A stretch of DNA of 64,000 bases, from assembly GCA_036558645.1 (NCBI GenBank), contig DATBFG010000002.1, forward strand, positions 1 through 64,000. The letters are read 5' to 3'. The notes beneath the pieces were generated by a model. That model ran no database searches. It had not been told where the DNA came from and saw only the letters and a list, made by a program, of their open reading frames with translations. This document shows, in pieces, positions 49,670-58,966 of this stretch (positions are counted from its first letter, which is position 1; each line of letters starts with the position of its first letter). The position numbers were made by a program, and so were the translations under genes. This stretch comes from DATBFG01 sp036558645 (GTDB lineage: Bacteria > Acidobacteriota > Terriglobia > Terriglobales > Acidobacteriaceae).

Positions 49670-50794
49670 CTACCTGGGTATGCCGGCAATCCGCGGCTCC
49701 GCCTCTCCGTGGTTTCTTTGGTTTTCTTCTGGCGAGATCGAGTCCGCCCGAGATGCTGGCCTGTCCTTAGAATCCGCGCCATAGGTGCGGCCCTTCCAGT
49801 TCACAATTCCGGTTGCATGCGCCAGCCTTGAGCGCATCAACAGATAGCTGAAGACCGGCAATCCGAAAACAGAGAGCACGCTAGCGCGCCATCCGAAATG
49901 TGCCCGGCGAGTCCGCCTCAGCAACATGCCGTATAAGATGGCAAAAGCCGTTGCCAGGACGACTCCGACTTGTAGTCGCTGATGCAAAAACGCGCGCACG
50001 GAGAGACCCGCCGTTCCAATAATCAGCAGGAACTCAATCAAACGAAGTGCCGCCAAACGTATCGCAGCCGGAAACAGTAAAACCAAATTCTTCGTCCATC
50101 CGTCGCGCAAGTGCGCGAAACTTCGGTACATCCTGGTTTTGACCGCATCTCCGCCATAACGGAAGCTTATGCGATAACCCGCACTCTTGATGCCGCGCGC
50201 GAGCGCCACATCTTCCAACAAACTATCGGCTACACCCACATGTCCACCAACACTCTCATACGCTTTGCGGGAGATCAGGATGTACTGACCGTTCGCCGCT
50301 GCAATCCGAGACTTTGGGTTGGATACCTGGCTGGGTGGATAGGAGGTCGCAAGTTCGCTGAAAATCACCGCCATCACCAGCTTTTCCGACCATCCAACCA
50401 CGATCTGCTCCGGCGAGAAAGACAGTAAGTCTGCCTTACGTTGAATGGCCTCGGCCAAGCTTCGCGAGAGCGACCCCGGGAGGTGGATCGTATCAGCGTC
50501 TGTGAACAGAAACCAAACTCCGCGGGCTTTCTTCACGCCTGTCGCGAGTGCGTTGTTCTTCCCGCTCCAGCCGGGTGGAACCGGATCTGCATCGACAACC
50601 CGTACGCCGGGAAACGATTGCGCTATCTCCGCCGTACGATCCTCGGAATGATCGTTGACAACAATGATTTCGTGGCGAACCCCAACCTGCTCGACCAGTG
50701 ACTTGAGGCACGCCTCCAGATTAGCCTCCTCGTTCCGCGCTGGAACAATGACGGAGACTACAGGTGGCCCGGAATAGATGGACATTTCCGCCAT
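49670..50794 (-). CDS. Membrane-associated family 2 glycosyltransferase
   Basis: 374 residues. N-terminal GT-A domain: VSVIVPARNEEANLEACLKSL, IIVVNDHSEDRT, the DxD motif in FLFTDADTIHLPGS, and LLEDVALARGIKSAGY near the acceptor site. C-terminal membrane helices follow (LRLIEFLLIIGTAGLSV, VVLATAFAILYGMLL, SVLSVFGLPVFSYLLM), then a charged tail (RPASRADSISPEENQRNHG). The pattern of a GT2 domain with late membrane helices resembles transferases on carotenoid or hopanoid lipids. It starts 24 bp from the PTPS gene and may be in the same transcript. A role on pterins is not supported by fold. Confidence 0.85.
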   Translation of the reverse strand: MAEMSIYSGPPVVSVIVPARNEEANLEACLKSLVEQVGVRHEIIVVNDHSEDRTAEIAQSFPGVRVVDADPVPPGWSGKNNALATGVKKARGVWFLFTDADTIHLPGSLSRSLAEAIQRKADLLSFSPEQIVVGWSEKLVMAVIFSELATSYPPSQVSNPKSRIAAANGQYILISRKAYESVGGHVGVADSLLEDVALARGIKSAGYRISFRYGGDAVKTRMYRSFAHLRDGWTKNLVLLFPAAIRLAALRLIEFLLIIGTAGLSVRAFLHQRLQVGVVLATAFAILYGMLLRRTRRAHFGWRASVLSVFGLPVFSYLLMRSRLAHATGIVNWKGRTYGADSKDRPASRADSISPEENQRNHGEAEPRIAGIPR

Positions 50795-50819
50795 ATAGCG
50801 AATCTATTATTATAGCTGC

Positions 50820-51308
50820 GTGAGACGCACCGTTATTCTCCTCAGCCTCCTACTGCTTGTGGGCAGCGGCTGTTACCGCGGTTCGCGGCCGCCGCGCATC
50901 GGCAGCGCCGCCCCCGATTTCACGGTGCAGGATGCCGATCGCAAAGTCAGCCTGAACGAGTTAAAAGGAAAAATTGTTGTCTTGAACTTCTGGGCTACGT
51001 GGTGCCCTCCCTGTATTGAGGAAATGCCCTCCTTGGTGCGAATGCAGCAGCAACTCCGTCCCAAGGGCGTGGAAGTGTTAGCCATCAGTATCGATGTCGA
51101 TGAGGCTGCTTATCATAAGTTCGTGAAGGAACACGGAGTCGACCTGCTTACTGTGCGCGATCCCGACCAGAAGAGCAGTACGCTGTATGGATCGTACAAA
51201 TGGCCCGAAACTTACATCATCGATCGCGACGGCATTCTGCGCCGCAAATTCGTCGGACCGGTCGATTGGAATACGCCTGAGATTACCGACTTTCTGAACA
51301 AACTGTAG
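50820..51308 (+). CDS. TlpA/ResA-like thioredoxin lipoprotein
   Basis: 162 residues from a GTG start. The lipoprotein signal ends at LLLVGSGCYRG (Cys18). The thioredoxin fold has the active site WATWCPPCIEEMPSL (Cys62, Cys65), with WPETYIIDRDGI providing the cis-Pro region (the residue before is Glu rather than Thr-Pro, typical of TlpA-like proteins). It acts in the periplasm reducing disulfides, for example in cytochrome c maturation. It is divergent from the glycosyltransferase gene by 25 bp. No cytochrome maturation genes are adjacent. Confidence 0.88.
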   Translation: MRRTVILLSLLLLVGSGCYRGSRPPRIGSAAPDFTVQDADRKVSLNELKGKIVVLNFWATWCPPCIEEMPSLVRMQQQLRPKGVEVLAISIDVDEAAYHKFVKEHGVDLLTVRDPDQKSSTLYGSYKWPETYIIDRDGILRRKFVGPVDWNTPEITDFLNKL

Positions 51309-51411
51309 CAACAGCTTCAGTTGTTATCACCTGGGCAACAACCAGTTTCATCTCTTGCACATTCTGCCTCTCCGCAACCAGCTCTCATCATCTCTTCTAA
51401 AATGAAGTTCA

Positions 51412-52479
51412 ATGAAAACTTGGGACGTCATCATTGTTGGCGGCGGCATCATTGGCCTTTCACTGTCCATTGCTTTGCGTAAACGAAATGTCAGCGTGCT
51501 GGTTGTCGAGCGAGGAGAACCTGGGCGCGAAGCTTCGCATGCGGCCGCCGGAATGCTCGCAGACTGCACACTCGAGACCCCGGCCGCCCTGCAGGAACTG
51601 GCCACCGCCAGCGCGGCGATGTATCCCGAATTTGTCCACGGATTGCAGGATGAATCGGGCGTGAATGTCGACCTCCGTAGTGACGGAACGATTCTCTTCC
51701 CTGCGCCACAGGATTTTGAAAGGCTTGCTGGGTTTTGTGCCGAGCATTTTCCCCCAGCACCCTTGGCCGACATGGAACCCGGGATTTCCGACCCGGGCCG
51801 AAAGGCGGCATATCTGAAGGAACGCAGCGTTGACCCGCGAGGCCTGGTAGCGGCAGCGCTGAAGGCAGCCCGACATCGCGGTGTCGATATTTCATCCGGG
51901 ACAACGGTTCAGAAGTTGTGCATCGTCGATGGACGTGTTAGCGGGGTAGAAACAGACAAGACCAGGTACACGGCACCGGTAGTGGTGAATTGCGCGGGAG
52001 CATGGTCCGGTTCGTGGCCGCCCCGCAAGCTTCCGACTCGTCCGGTAAAGGGGCAGATGTTTGCCTTAATAGGAGGTCCACCAAACCTTCCAAGGCACGT
52101 CATCCGAACCGATGAAGTTTATCTGGTCCCGAGAAGCAATGGACGAGTCCTTGTCGGAACGACCTTGGAGGAAGCTGGATTCGACAAACACACCGACCCG
52201 CCGGTGATCCAGCGCCTGTGCCAAGCCGCGATTCGACTCTTCCCTGCTTTGTCGCAGGCGCGCATGCACGAAAGCTGGGCGGGATTGAGGCCGGGGACTT
52301 CGGATGGTCTGCCGATTCTGGGAGCGACTGACACGCCCGGGTACTTCGTTGCCACAGGCCACTTTCGCGATGGCATCCTCCTGGCGCCGATTACCGCGGA
52401 GATCATGGCGGATGAGGTGACAGGCAAGGCGTCGCAGCACGATATCGCAGCATTCTCACCACAGCGCTTTGGAGGCTGA
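51412..52479 (+). CDS. thiO: Glycine oxidase-like FAD oxidoreductase (ThiO)
   Basis: 355 residues of the DAO superfamily. N-terminal FAD motif IIVGGGIIGLSLSIALRKR, then EASHAAAGMLA, which is the signature ThiO motif. Later come NCAGAWSGS, PTRPVKGQMFAL, VYLVPRSNGRVLVGTTLEEAGFD, ESWAGLRPGTSDGLPILG, and the C-terminal FAD contact ATGHFRDGILLAP. ThiO oxidises glycine to iminoglycine for thiazole synthesis. No other thi gene is nearby, so a general amino-acid oxidase role is possible. It is convergent with the GloVer-repeat protein gene. Confidence 0.86.
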   Translation: MKTWDVIIVGGGIIGLSLSIALRKRNVSVLVVERGEPGREASHAAAGMLADCTLETPAALQELATASAAMYPEFVHGLQDESGVNVDLRSDGTILFPAPQDFERLAGFCAEHFPPAPLADMEPGISDPGRKAAYLKERSVDPRGLVAAALKAARHRGVDISSGTTVQKLCIVDGRVSGVETDKTRYTAPVVVNCAGAWSGSWPPRKLPTRPVKGQMFALIGGPPNLPRHVIRTDEVYLVPRSNGRVLVGTTLEEAGFDKHTDPPVIQRLCQAAIRLFPALSQARMHESWAGLRPGTSDGLPILGATDTPGYFVATGHFRDGILLAPITAEIMADEVTGKASQHDIAAFSPQRFGG

Positions 52480-52558
52480 ATCTGGGTTCAGCCTCGCCAG
52501 CGCTGCCCAAGCTTCTCTGGCGTCTTGGAGCGATCCCGGCAACCCAGTCGTACAAACG

Positions 52559-53911
52559 TCAGGGAGCGATCTCAAACGCGATGCCACATCCATTGGGATC
52601 GGGGATACAACTCGTGCCATCGCCGCCAACCAGGGTCGTCCCAAAGAGATTGCCTGCGTTATCCAAGGTGGGCGCATTGGGCTCCCAGCCATCGGCGCCA
52701 GCGGTGAAGTTGTAGAGCACCGTCTCCGACCAGCCGCCGGTCACGGGGCTTAGCTTGTAGATGCCACCGCAGTTCGACGGGCAACCTTGGGCCGCACTGC
52801 TAAACGCTCCATAGAGGTTGCCGGCGGCGTCCAAAGTCGGCGAATACACCGGATCCAAGCCGTCGCCAGTGTTGTGAAACTGATAGATGACGTGTCCTAG
52901 CCATCCGCCACCCGCCACCGGCGAGAACTCGAACACGGTTCCGCAACCAAACCCATGCAGACAATTCTTGTCTCCTCCGAACTGGGTCACTCCGAAGACA
53001 TTTCCTTGTGCATCCACGGTGAGTCCTGCCGGACCGGAGCCATCGCCGTGCCCAGTGAAATCGTGCACTACATGCTGCACAAATCCAGAGCCATTCGAGG
53101 ATAAAGCAATCACCGCACCGCAACCGGCGCTGCCGCCGCACAATCCACCGGTGATACCGCCCTGCGAAGTTGCAACATACAGGGTTCCGCCTGCGTCAAT
53201 CGTTATGTCCCAGGCGCGTCCGCCATCGGGGCCATTGGTAAAGGGGTGGATTCCCTTAAACGTGTATCCGCCAGAGCCGTTGGGCGATAACTGAAAGACG
53301 CCGCCAACATTGCGCGGGCCCCCGAGATTGGCTGTGCCGTAAAGATTTCCGCTGCCGTCGAACGCGAGGCGGGTGGTGGGTAAGTATCCATCTAATCTGC
53401 CCTTGAACTGGTACAGAGTTGTTTCCGTCCAAGTACCGCTCAGGGTTGGCGACAACTTGAAAACGACCCCACAACCTGGCGCCACGCCGCTTCCGCATCT
53501 GGAGTTTCCGGTGTAGCCGCCCGCCTCGGCAGTGCCGTAAAGATTCCCGGACTCATCAAAGATTACCCCCGCAACCGGCTCGGCTCCGTCGGGCCCTCCT
53601 GTGAAGTCGTAAATCGATTTTTCCGTCCAGCCTCCGTGACCATCGGGCGAGAGTTCAAAAACGTTGCCGCATCCGATCGAATGGCAATTCCCCCCAATCA
53701 AACCGCCGGCGAAATTGGTTCCAAAGTAGTTGCCGTTACTGTCGCCGACCAGAGCCCCCGATGGGTTTGCCCCGTCTTCGTTGCCCGTGAAAGTGTACAG
53801 GGTTGTTTCGGTCTGAGCGTTGACCAAGGGCGCAGGCGCAGTGGCTAAGGCAAGCAGCGCCGTGATGTCGAAGCAGAGAGTTTTTAGCAGGGCGTTATTT
53901 CGGAGTCGCAT
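52559..53911 (-). CDS. Choice-of-anchor GloVer-repeat beta-propeller protein
   Basis: About 450 residues from ATG 53911; the longer open frame upstream is not preceded by a usable signal. Signal peptide MRLRNNALLKTL to PLVNAQ. The rest is seven tandem blades, each around the motif LYxFxGxxDGxxPxxxLxxDxxGNLYGTxxxGG, for example YDFTGGPDGAEP with GNLYGTAEAGG, YQFKGRLDGYLP with GNLYGTANLGG, and YNFTAGADGWEP with GNLFGTTLVGG. Cys-containing insertions (GNCHSIGCGNVFEL, NCLHGFGCGTVFEF) probably form disulfides. GloVer proteins are common in Acidobacteriota and presumed surface proteins; the ligand is unknown. Confidence 0.85.
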   Translation of the reverse strand: MRLRNNALLKTLCFDITALLALATAPAPLVNAQTETTLYTFTGNEDGANPSGALVGDSNGNYFGTNFAGGLIGGNCHSIGCGNVFELSPDGHGGWTEKSIYDFTGGPDGAEPVAGVIFDESGNLYGTAEAGGYTGNSRCGSGVAPGCGVVFKLSPTLSGTWTETTLYQFKGRLDGYLPTTRLAFDGSGNLYGTANLGGPRNVGGVFQLSPNGSGGYTFKGIHPFTNGPDGGRAWDITIDAGGTLYVATSQGGITGGLCGGSAGCGAVIALSSNGSGFVQHVVHDFTGHGDGSGPAGLTVDAQGNVFGVTQFGGDKNCLHGFGCGTVFEFSPVAGGGWLGHVIYQFHNTGDGLDPVYSPTLDAAGNLYGAFSSAAQGCPSNCGGIYKLSPVTGGWSETVLYNFTAGADGWEPNAPTLDNAGNLFGTTLVGGDGTSCIPDPNGCGIAFEIAP

Positions 53912-54170
53912 AGATCCTCGCGTTGCAATCAAGTCCACAAATAACGTGGGTGGAGAAACAACGTAGCGGCGGAGAACGCGTAGGCACATCAAAAAACGCT
54001 GGTAAAGTACCACACATCTGAGCGCACTAACAATGGAGATAATTATTCTCAGGTCATGAGCCAGGATTCTCCCTACCAAGGGGGCAACCTCCGAACTTAT
54101 CCCGATCAGTTACAATTCGCAGTCGCGATTCCGATCCTGACTTGCACCCTTTTCAACGAGAGGTGATGTT

Positions 54171-54620
54171 ATGGCGGAGGTACTGGCTTCCTCACAAACA
54201 AACCGCACCATACCCGCTCTCCTCAAACTGGCCATCGTCACGTGTTTTCTGCGCGCGGCGTGGGATCTGGTCGAAGTCATTCCCTTGATGGGATATGTCT
54301 TCTCGGGCCGCATCAGTTCTCCGTGGTTCATTTACTTTCTGATTTTCGAAGCGATCGCTTGGGTCATCATTGCCACCGCCATGTGGAAGCTGCACGAATG
54401 GTCGCGTCTGGCTGCGATGATTTTGGCCGGGCTACTGTTGATCATGGGCGGGCGAGGCTTGATCCTGATGATGATGCACCGCAGCTCGGATGCGGAGAAC
54501 TATGCGCTGGTTCTCACATTTATTTTGGTCGACTTCTTCGTCATCGCCTATCTTGCCCAACCTAAAGTCAAGGAGTTGTTTGAGCCGAGACCCACTCAAC
54601 AGGCAGCCATCTCCAAGTGA
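54171..54620 (+). CDS. Four-helix membrane protein of unknown function
   Basis: 149 residues with about four membrane segments: LLKLAIVTCFLRAAWDLVEVI, WFIYFLIFEAIAWVIIATAM, LAAMILAGLLLIMGGRGLILMM and ALVLTFILVDFFVIAYLA. A few charged residues separate them (HEWSR, HRSSDAEN). Family unknown to me. It precedes an ABC transporter pair by about 95 bp on the same strand but may have its own promoter. The start ATG 54171 has a weak GAGAGG-like site. Confidence 0.62.
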   Translation: MAEVLASSQTNRTIPALLKLAIVTCFLRAAWDLVEVIPLMGYVFSGRISSPWFIYFLIFEAIAWVIIATAMWKLHEWSRLAAMILAGLLLIMGGRGLILMMMHRSSDAENYALVLTFILVDFFVIAYLAQPKVKELFEPRPTQQAAISK

Positions 54621-54714
54621 ACGCTAGAAACTCCATTTGCACCGTACATTCCAGATTTCTGGAACTTTTGTTAAGTGTTAAACGTTCCTCATGCATAACC
54701 AGTCTGGAGGCTGA

Positions 54715-55596
54715 TTGAAACTCGTTATCGAGAACGTAAGCAAAAGTTACGACAAAAAGACCTGGGCGCTGAAAAACTTCAGTCTCGAGCTAGCGCCCGG
54801 TGTGCTGGGGCTGCTAGGTCCGAATGGAGCTGGGAAGTCCACGTTGATGAGTATTCTTGCCACCATTACTCGAGCAAGCGAAGGCCGGGTTATGTGGAAT
54901 GGCACCGACATCGCCTCCAATCCGGACGCGTTACGAAATGTTCTTGGATACCTGCCGCAGGATTTCGGCATCTACCCCAACTTAAACGCAGTTGAGTTCC
55001 TGGAGTACCTAGCCGCAGTCAAGGGACTGGATGCTGGGTCCACGAAAAGACGTATCGATGAACTGTTGACGCTAGTGAATCTCAGCGACGTTCGCAAACG
55101 ACCACTTGGCGGATACTCCGGCGGAATGCGGCAACGAATCGGAATCGCACAAGCGCTGTTGAACGATCCGCAGTTGCTCATCGTCGACGAACCTACGGCT
55201 GGACTCGATCCCGAAGAGCGTGTGCGCTTCCGTAACCTGCTTTCCGAGCTGTCTGGCGAGCGCATCGTAATTCTCTCCACTCACATCGTTTCCGACGTAG
55301 AAGCAACCGCTACCGACATTGCGCTGATTTCCAAGGGAGTGCTGGTTGTTCATGCTTCTCCTGAAGGCTTGCTGCGCGGGGTAGAAGGCAATGTCTGGGA
55401 ATGGGTGATTTCGAGCAGCGAGTTGAATTCGGTCCGGCAGCGATACCTCATCAGCGGCACGGTTCGGCGAGCAGATGGCGTACATGTTCGTCTGTTCGCT
55501 CCCGATCCGCCGAATGGCGCGCAACCGGTTGCGCCGACGCTGGAAGATGCATATCTCTTCAGTCTCTCGGCACAGCGCGCCGTGGTGCTCGCATGA
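54715..55596 (+). CDS. ABC transporter ATP-binding protein (ABC-2 type)
   Basis: 293 residues from a TTG start with GGAGG four bases upstream. Walker A GLLGPNGAGKSTLM, Q loop in LGYLPQDFGIYPNL, signature LGGYSGGMRQRIGIAQALL, Walker B QLLIVDEPTAGLDP, and H-loop IVILSTHIVSD. A C-terminal extension (VVHASPEGLLRGVEGN onward) is typical of subunits that drive multi-drug or lipid exporters of the ABC-2 group. It is translationally coupled by ATGA to the membrane subunit gene. Confidence 0.93.
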   Translation: MKLVIENVSKSYDKKTWALKNFSLELAPGVLGLLGPNGAGKSTLMSILATITRASEGRVMWNGTDIASNPDALRNVLGYLPQDFGIYPNLNAVEFLEYLAAVKGLDAGSTKRRIDELLTLVNLSDVRKRPLGGYSGGMRQRIGIAQALLNDPQLLIVDEPTAGLDPEERVRFRNLLSELSGERIVILSTHIVSDVEATATDIALISKGVLVVHASPEGLLRGVEGNVWEWVISSSELNSVRQRYLISGTVRRADGVHVRLFAPDPPNGAQPVAPTLEDAYLFSLSAQRAVVLA

Positions 55597-57161
55597 ACCG
55601 CGGGCGCATTCTGTATCACCTGGTGAAGGCTGATTTCCTGCAGCGGGCACGTAGTTACAGCTTCCTGCTCACACTGGGTGGCGCTCTTTATATCGGTTAC
55701 GCCATCATCACTGAGAAAGCGCAAGTGATGATCGGCGCTGGTTATCGCGGCGTCTACAACTCGGCTTGGGTCGGGGCCTTGATGACGATCAGCGCCTCGG
55801 TATTTCTGTCGCTAGCCGGCTTCTACATCGTAAAGAATTCTGTTGAACGCGATGTGCGCACGCGCGTAGGGCAGATTCTCGCTAGTACGCCGATCAACAA
55901 GAGCGTGTACACCATCGCCAAGATGATCAGCAACTTCACCGTGCTCATGGCAATGGTGGGAGTCCTGATGCTAGCGGCGCTCGGCATGCAATTGCTGCGC
56001 GCAGAGGACCTTCACATCTCTCCGTGGCAGCTCTGGTCTCCGTTCGTGCTTGCGGCAATGCCTGCTATGGCGGTCACGGCGGCGTTGGCCATACTCTTTG
56101 AAACCATTCCATTACTTCGCGGCGGATTCGGAAATGTGGCCTACTTCTTTCTGTGGACCTTTGCCTTGGCAAGTGCGGCAATAGGCACCGACGACTTCAT
56201 CGGCATGCGCGTGTTTCACGATTCCATGCAAGCTGCGTTATTTAAGGTCGACCGCTCAGCCGGACCGAATTTCGCCTTCACTATTGGCAATGAACGCGCT
56301 TATCGAACTCTCGTGTGGGAAGGAATCGAATGGACTCCGCGGATGCTAGCGATGCGGTTTGCCTGGGTATTGATTGCTGTTGCCCTCGCAGTAGCTGCAG
56401 CGGCTTTCTTCCACCGCTTTGATCCGGCATTCGAATCCGGGTGGATGAAACGACTCCGCAAGCAACAGAAGCGACCAGATGTTGAACCGCTGCTGTCTGC
56501 CGTTCCTGCTGCGATTTCCTCGCATGTACACCTTACTCCACTGGCAAGATCCGAGATGAGTACCCGCTTCGTGGCGTTGATCACCTCCGAATTTCGGCTG
56601 ATGCTAAAGGGCCTGCGCTGGTGGTGGTATGCGGGCGCTGCCGGACTGTGGCTGGCAAGCTTGTTGTCGCGGGATGAGCATGCGCGTCAAATCTTCCTGC
56701 TTATCGCCTGGATCTGGCCAATATTGCTGTGGTCGAAGATGGGTTGCCGCGAGATGCAACACTCGACAGGTGCATTGATCTTCTCTTCACCTTTGGCGCT
56801 CTTCCGACAGCTACCCGCGATCTGGGCAAGCGGAGTCATTCTGGCCGGCTTAACTGGAAGCGGGTTCGCCGTGCGACTGCTCCTGAGCGGCGATTGGCAA
56901 GGCCTGCTGGCTTGGACCACCGCGGCATTGTTCATCCCTAGTCTCGCTTTGGGCCTAGGCGTCTGGAGTGGAAGCAGCAAGCCGTTCGAGGCTTTGTACG
57001 TATTCTGGTGGTATCTGGGCCCAGCGCATTTCACTCCCGGTATGGACTTCATGGGACTGACAACGGCTTCCCGTAACATTGCCCTCTATGCGTTGTTCAC
57101 AGCAGTTCTGGTGATCGCATCCTACATGGGCAGATGGCGAAAGCTTGCTTATGCCCAATAG
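55593..57161 (+). CDS. ABC-2-type transporter permease subunit
   Basis: 522 residues from ATG 55593, which overlaps the ATPase stop by four bases; the longer frame back to 55401 is an artefact within the ATPase gene. About 11 hydrophobic segments occur, including SFLLTLGGALYIGYAII, LMTISASVFLSLAGFYIV, VLMAMVGVLMLAALGMQL, AYFFLWTFALASAAIG, RFAWVLIAVALAVAAAAFF, and in the C-terminal half IFLLIAWIWPILLW and FTAVLVIASYMG. A soluble cytoplasmic loop (RLRKQQKRPDVEPLLSAVP) separates the halves. It is the membrane partner of the preceding ATPase; the transported compound is unknown. Confidence 0.88.
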   Translation: MNRGRILYHLVKADFLQRARSYSFLLTLGGALYIGYAIITEKAQVMIGAGYRGVYNSAWVGALMTISASVFLSLAGFYIVKNSVERDVRTRVGQILASTPINKSVYTIAKMISNFTVLMAMVGVLMLAALGMQLLRAEDLHISPWQLWSPFVLAAMPAMAVTAALAILFETIPLLRGGFGNVAYFFLWTFALASAAIGTDDFIGMRVFHDSMQAALFKVDRSAGPNFAFTIGNERAYRTLVWEGIEWTPRMLAMRFAWVLIAVALAVAAAAFFHRFDPAFESGWMKRLRKQQKRPDVEPLLSAVPAAISSHVHLTPLARSEMSTRFVALITSEFRLMLKGLRWWWYAGAAGLWLASLLSRDEHARQIFLLIAWIWPILLWSKMGCREMQHSTGALIFSSPLALFRQLPAIWASGVILAGLTGSGFAVRLLLSGDWQGLLAWTTAALFIPSLALGLGVWSGSSKPFEALYVFWWYLGPAHFTPGMDFMGLTTASRNIALYALFTAVLVIASYMGRWRKLAYAQ

Positions 57162-57293
57162 GGACACGAGGTGGACATTTCCGGACCAGGTTCGTCGCTA
57201 GCACGGAACAGCTCCCGCCCGTTCCGGTATACTTAACCGTTTCACTGTTCACTTCCTCCAAGGTTCGCGCCCGTCGCGAGAAAGGGATATCGT

Positions 57294-58724
57294 ATGGCTT
57301 CCCCAGCAGTCGCCTACGCACGTGATAATCAGCAGCGCTTTTTAAACGAACTCAAAGATCTTCTTCGTATTCCGAGTATCAGCACTCTGCAGGAACACAA
57401 GTCGGACGTCCAGAAAGCGGCGGAATTCGTCGCCAGCGAACTGCGTCGCATCGGCATGGAGAACGTCGAACTCATCCCCACCAAGGGACATCCCCTTCTA
57501 TATGCCGACTGGCTGCATGCCGCAGGCAAGCCGACGGTGCTGATGTATGCGCACTTCGATGTGCAACCGCCCGATCCGCTCGATGAATGGAAGTCGCCGC
57601 CATTCGTGGACAAGGACGCCTACAGCGGTAAGGGAGTGGATGAGGCGAAGAAGAATTGGACCGAGCCTTCCGAGCGCAACGAAAACATCTACTCGCGCGG
57701 CGCAGTCGATGACAAAGGCCAACTGTGGATGGAAGTAAAGGCGCTCGAATCGCTGATGAAGGCGCATGACGGCAAGCTGCCGCTTAACGTGAAGATCATC
57801 TTCGAGGGCGAAGAAGAAGTCGGCGGCGAATCGATTGCCGAATATGTTCGCAAGCAGAAGCAGAAGCTTAAGGCGGATTTCGCGCTGGTCTGCGACACGG
57901 AACTGTTCGCGCCAAATCTTCCTACACTCTGCGTGGGCTTGCGCGGACTGGTTTACACCGAGATCGAAGCCGTTGGTGCCAAGACCGATCTGCACTCCGG
58001 AATGTATGGAGGCGCAGCACCGAATCCGTTCTTTGCGCTGATCGAGATCATCAGCAAACTGAAAGACTCGAAAGGCAAGGTCTTGATTCCGGGCTTCTAC
58101 TCCAAAGTGAAGGCTCCGACTGCAGCGGAATTGAAGGCTTGGAAGCGGTTGCCTTTTAACGAGGAGCACTATCGTAAAACCGAAGTCGGATCAAAAGTTT
58201 TGACCGGCGAACCTGGATACTCGGTGCTCTATCGCACGTGGGCGCGTCCGACGCTCGAAGTACATGGGATGCCCGGAGGCTTTACTGCTCCTGGAGCGAA
58301 GACGGTCATTCCGGCCAAAGCGGCAGCGAAGGTTTCCATGCGATTGGTGCCGAATCAGGATCCCGATGACATCCTGAAGCGCTACACCAACTACGTAAAG
58401 AAGCTGACGCCGAAGGGCATCGACACCAAGATCAAAGTCTGGAGCAAGGGTCCAGCTTGCGTCGTGGGGACTGATAACAAGTATGTGCAGGCGTCGGTCG
58501 AAGCCATGCACGACATCTTCAAGAAAGACACGGTGTACATTCGCTCCGGCGGATCGATTCCCATCGTGACGGACTTTCAGGACGTGCTGAAAATTCCAAG
58601 CGTGATGATGGGCTTCGGCCTTCCGGACGACAACCTACACGCTCCCAACGAGAAGTTTCACATTCCGAACTTCTATCGCGGGATTGAGTCGATTTGTTTG
58701 TTTTTTGAGAAGTTAGGCAAGTAG
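57294..58724 (+). CDS. M20 family dipeptidase (cytoplasmic)
   Basis: 476 residues, no signal peptide. M20A/DapE-like: LLRIPSISTLQEHK, VLMYAHFDVQPPDP (zinc His/Asp), IYSRGAVDDKGQLW (bridging Asp), IFEGEEEVGGES (catalytic Glu), FALVCDTELFAP, dimerisation region DLHSGMYGGAAPNP, and the C-terminal zinc His in LPDDNLHAPNEKF. Between the first two zinc motifs it has an extra segment of about 20 residues (KDAYSGKGVDEAKKN). It cleaves dipeptides or small peptides. It follows the ABC genes by about 130 bp but faces the same way. Confidence 0.92.
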   Translation: MASPAVAYARDNQQRFLNELKDLLRIPSISTLQEHKSDVQKAAEFVASELRRIGMENVELIPTKGHPLLYADWLHAAGKPTVLMYAHFDVQPPDPLDEWKSPPFVDKDAYSGKGVDEAKKNWTEPSERNENIYSRGAVDDKGQLWMEVKALESLMKAHDGKLPLNVKIIFEGEEEVGGESIAEYVRKQKQKLKADFALVCDTELFAPNLPTLCVGLRGLVYTEIEAVGAKTDLHSGMYGGAAPNPFFALIEIISKLKDSKGKVLIPGFYSKVKAPTAAELKAWKRLPFNEEHYRKTEVGSKVLTGEPGYSVLYRTWARPTLEVHGMPGGFTAPGAKTVIPAKAAAKVSMRLVPNQDPDDILKRYTNYVKKLTPKGIDTKIKVWSKGPACVVGTDNKYVQASVEAMHDIFKKDTVYIRSGGSIPIVTDFQDVLKIPSVMMGFGLPDDNLHAPNEKFHIPNFYRGIESICLFFEKLGK

Positions 58725-58966
58725 GGATCATTTCGGGGACGGGCAGCCACGCTCGTCCCTGGTGCTTGTAGCTCCTGGCTGTTAGCCCTTAGCAAGCCCC
58801 TCGTTGCACTGTCGCTTGTCTTATCGAAATCATTTGAAAATGAGAGCGCGGATTTACGTTTGTACTATTGCGGAGTACTTCATGCGATTGACATCCACCC
58901 TCATTTGCGAGATTATCCTCACGTCTTTCCCCGCCGCCATTGCACGAATCGAAGTTGGAGATTGCA

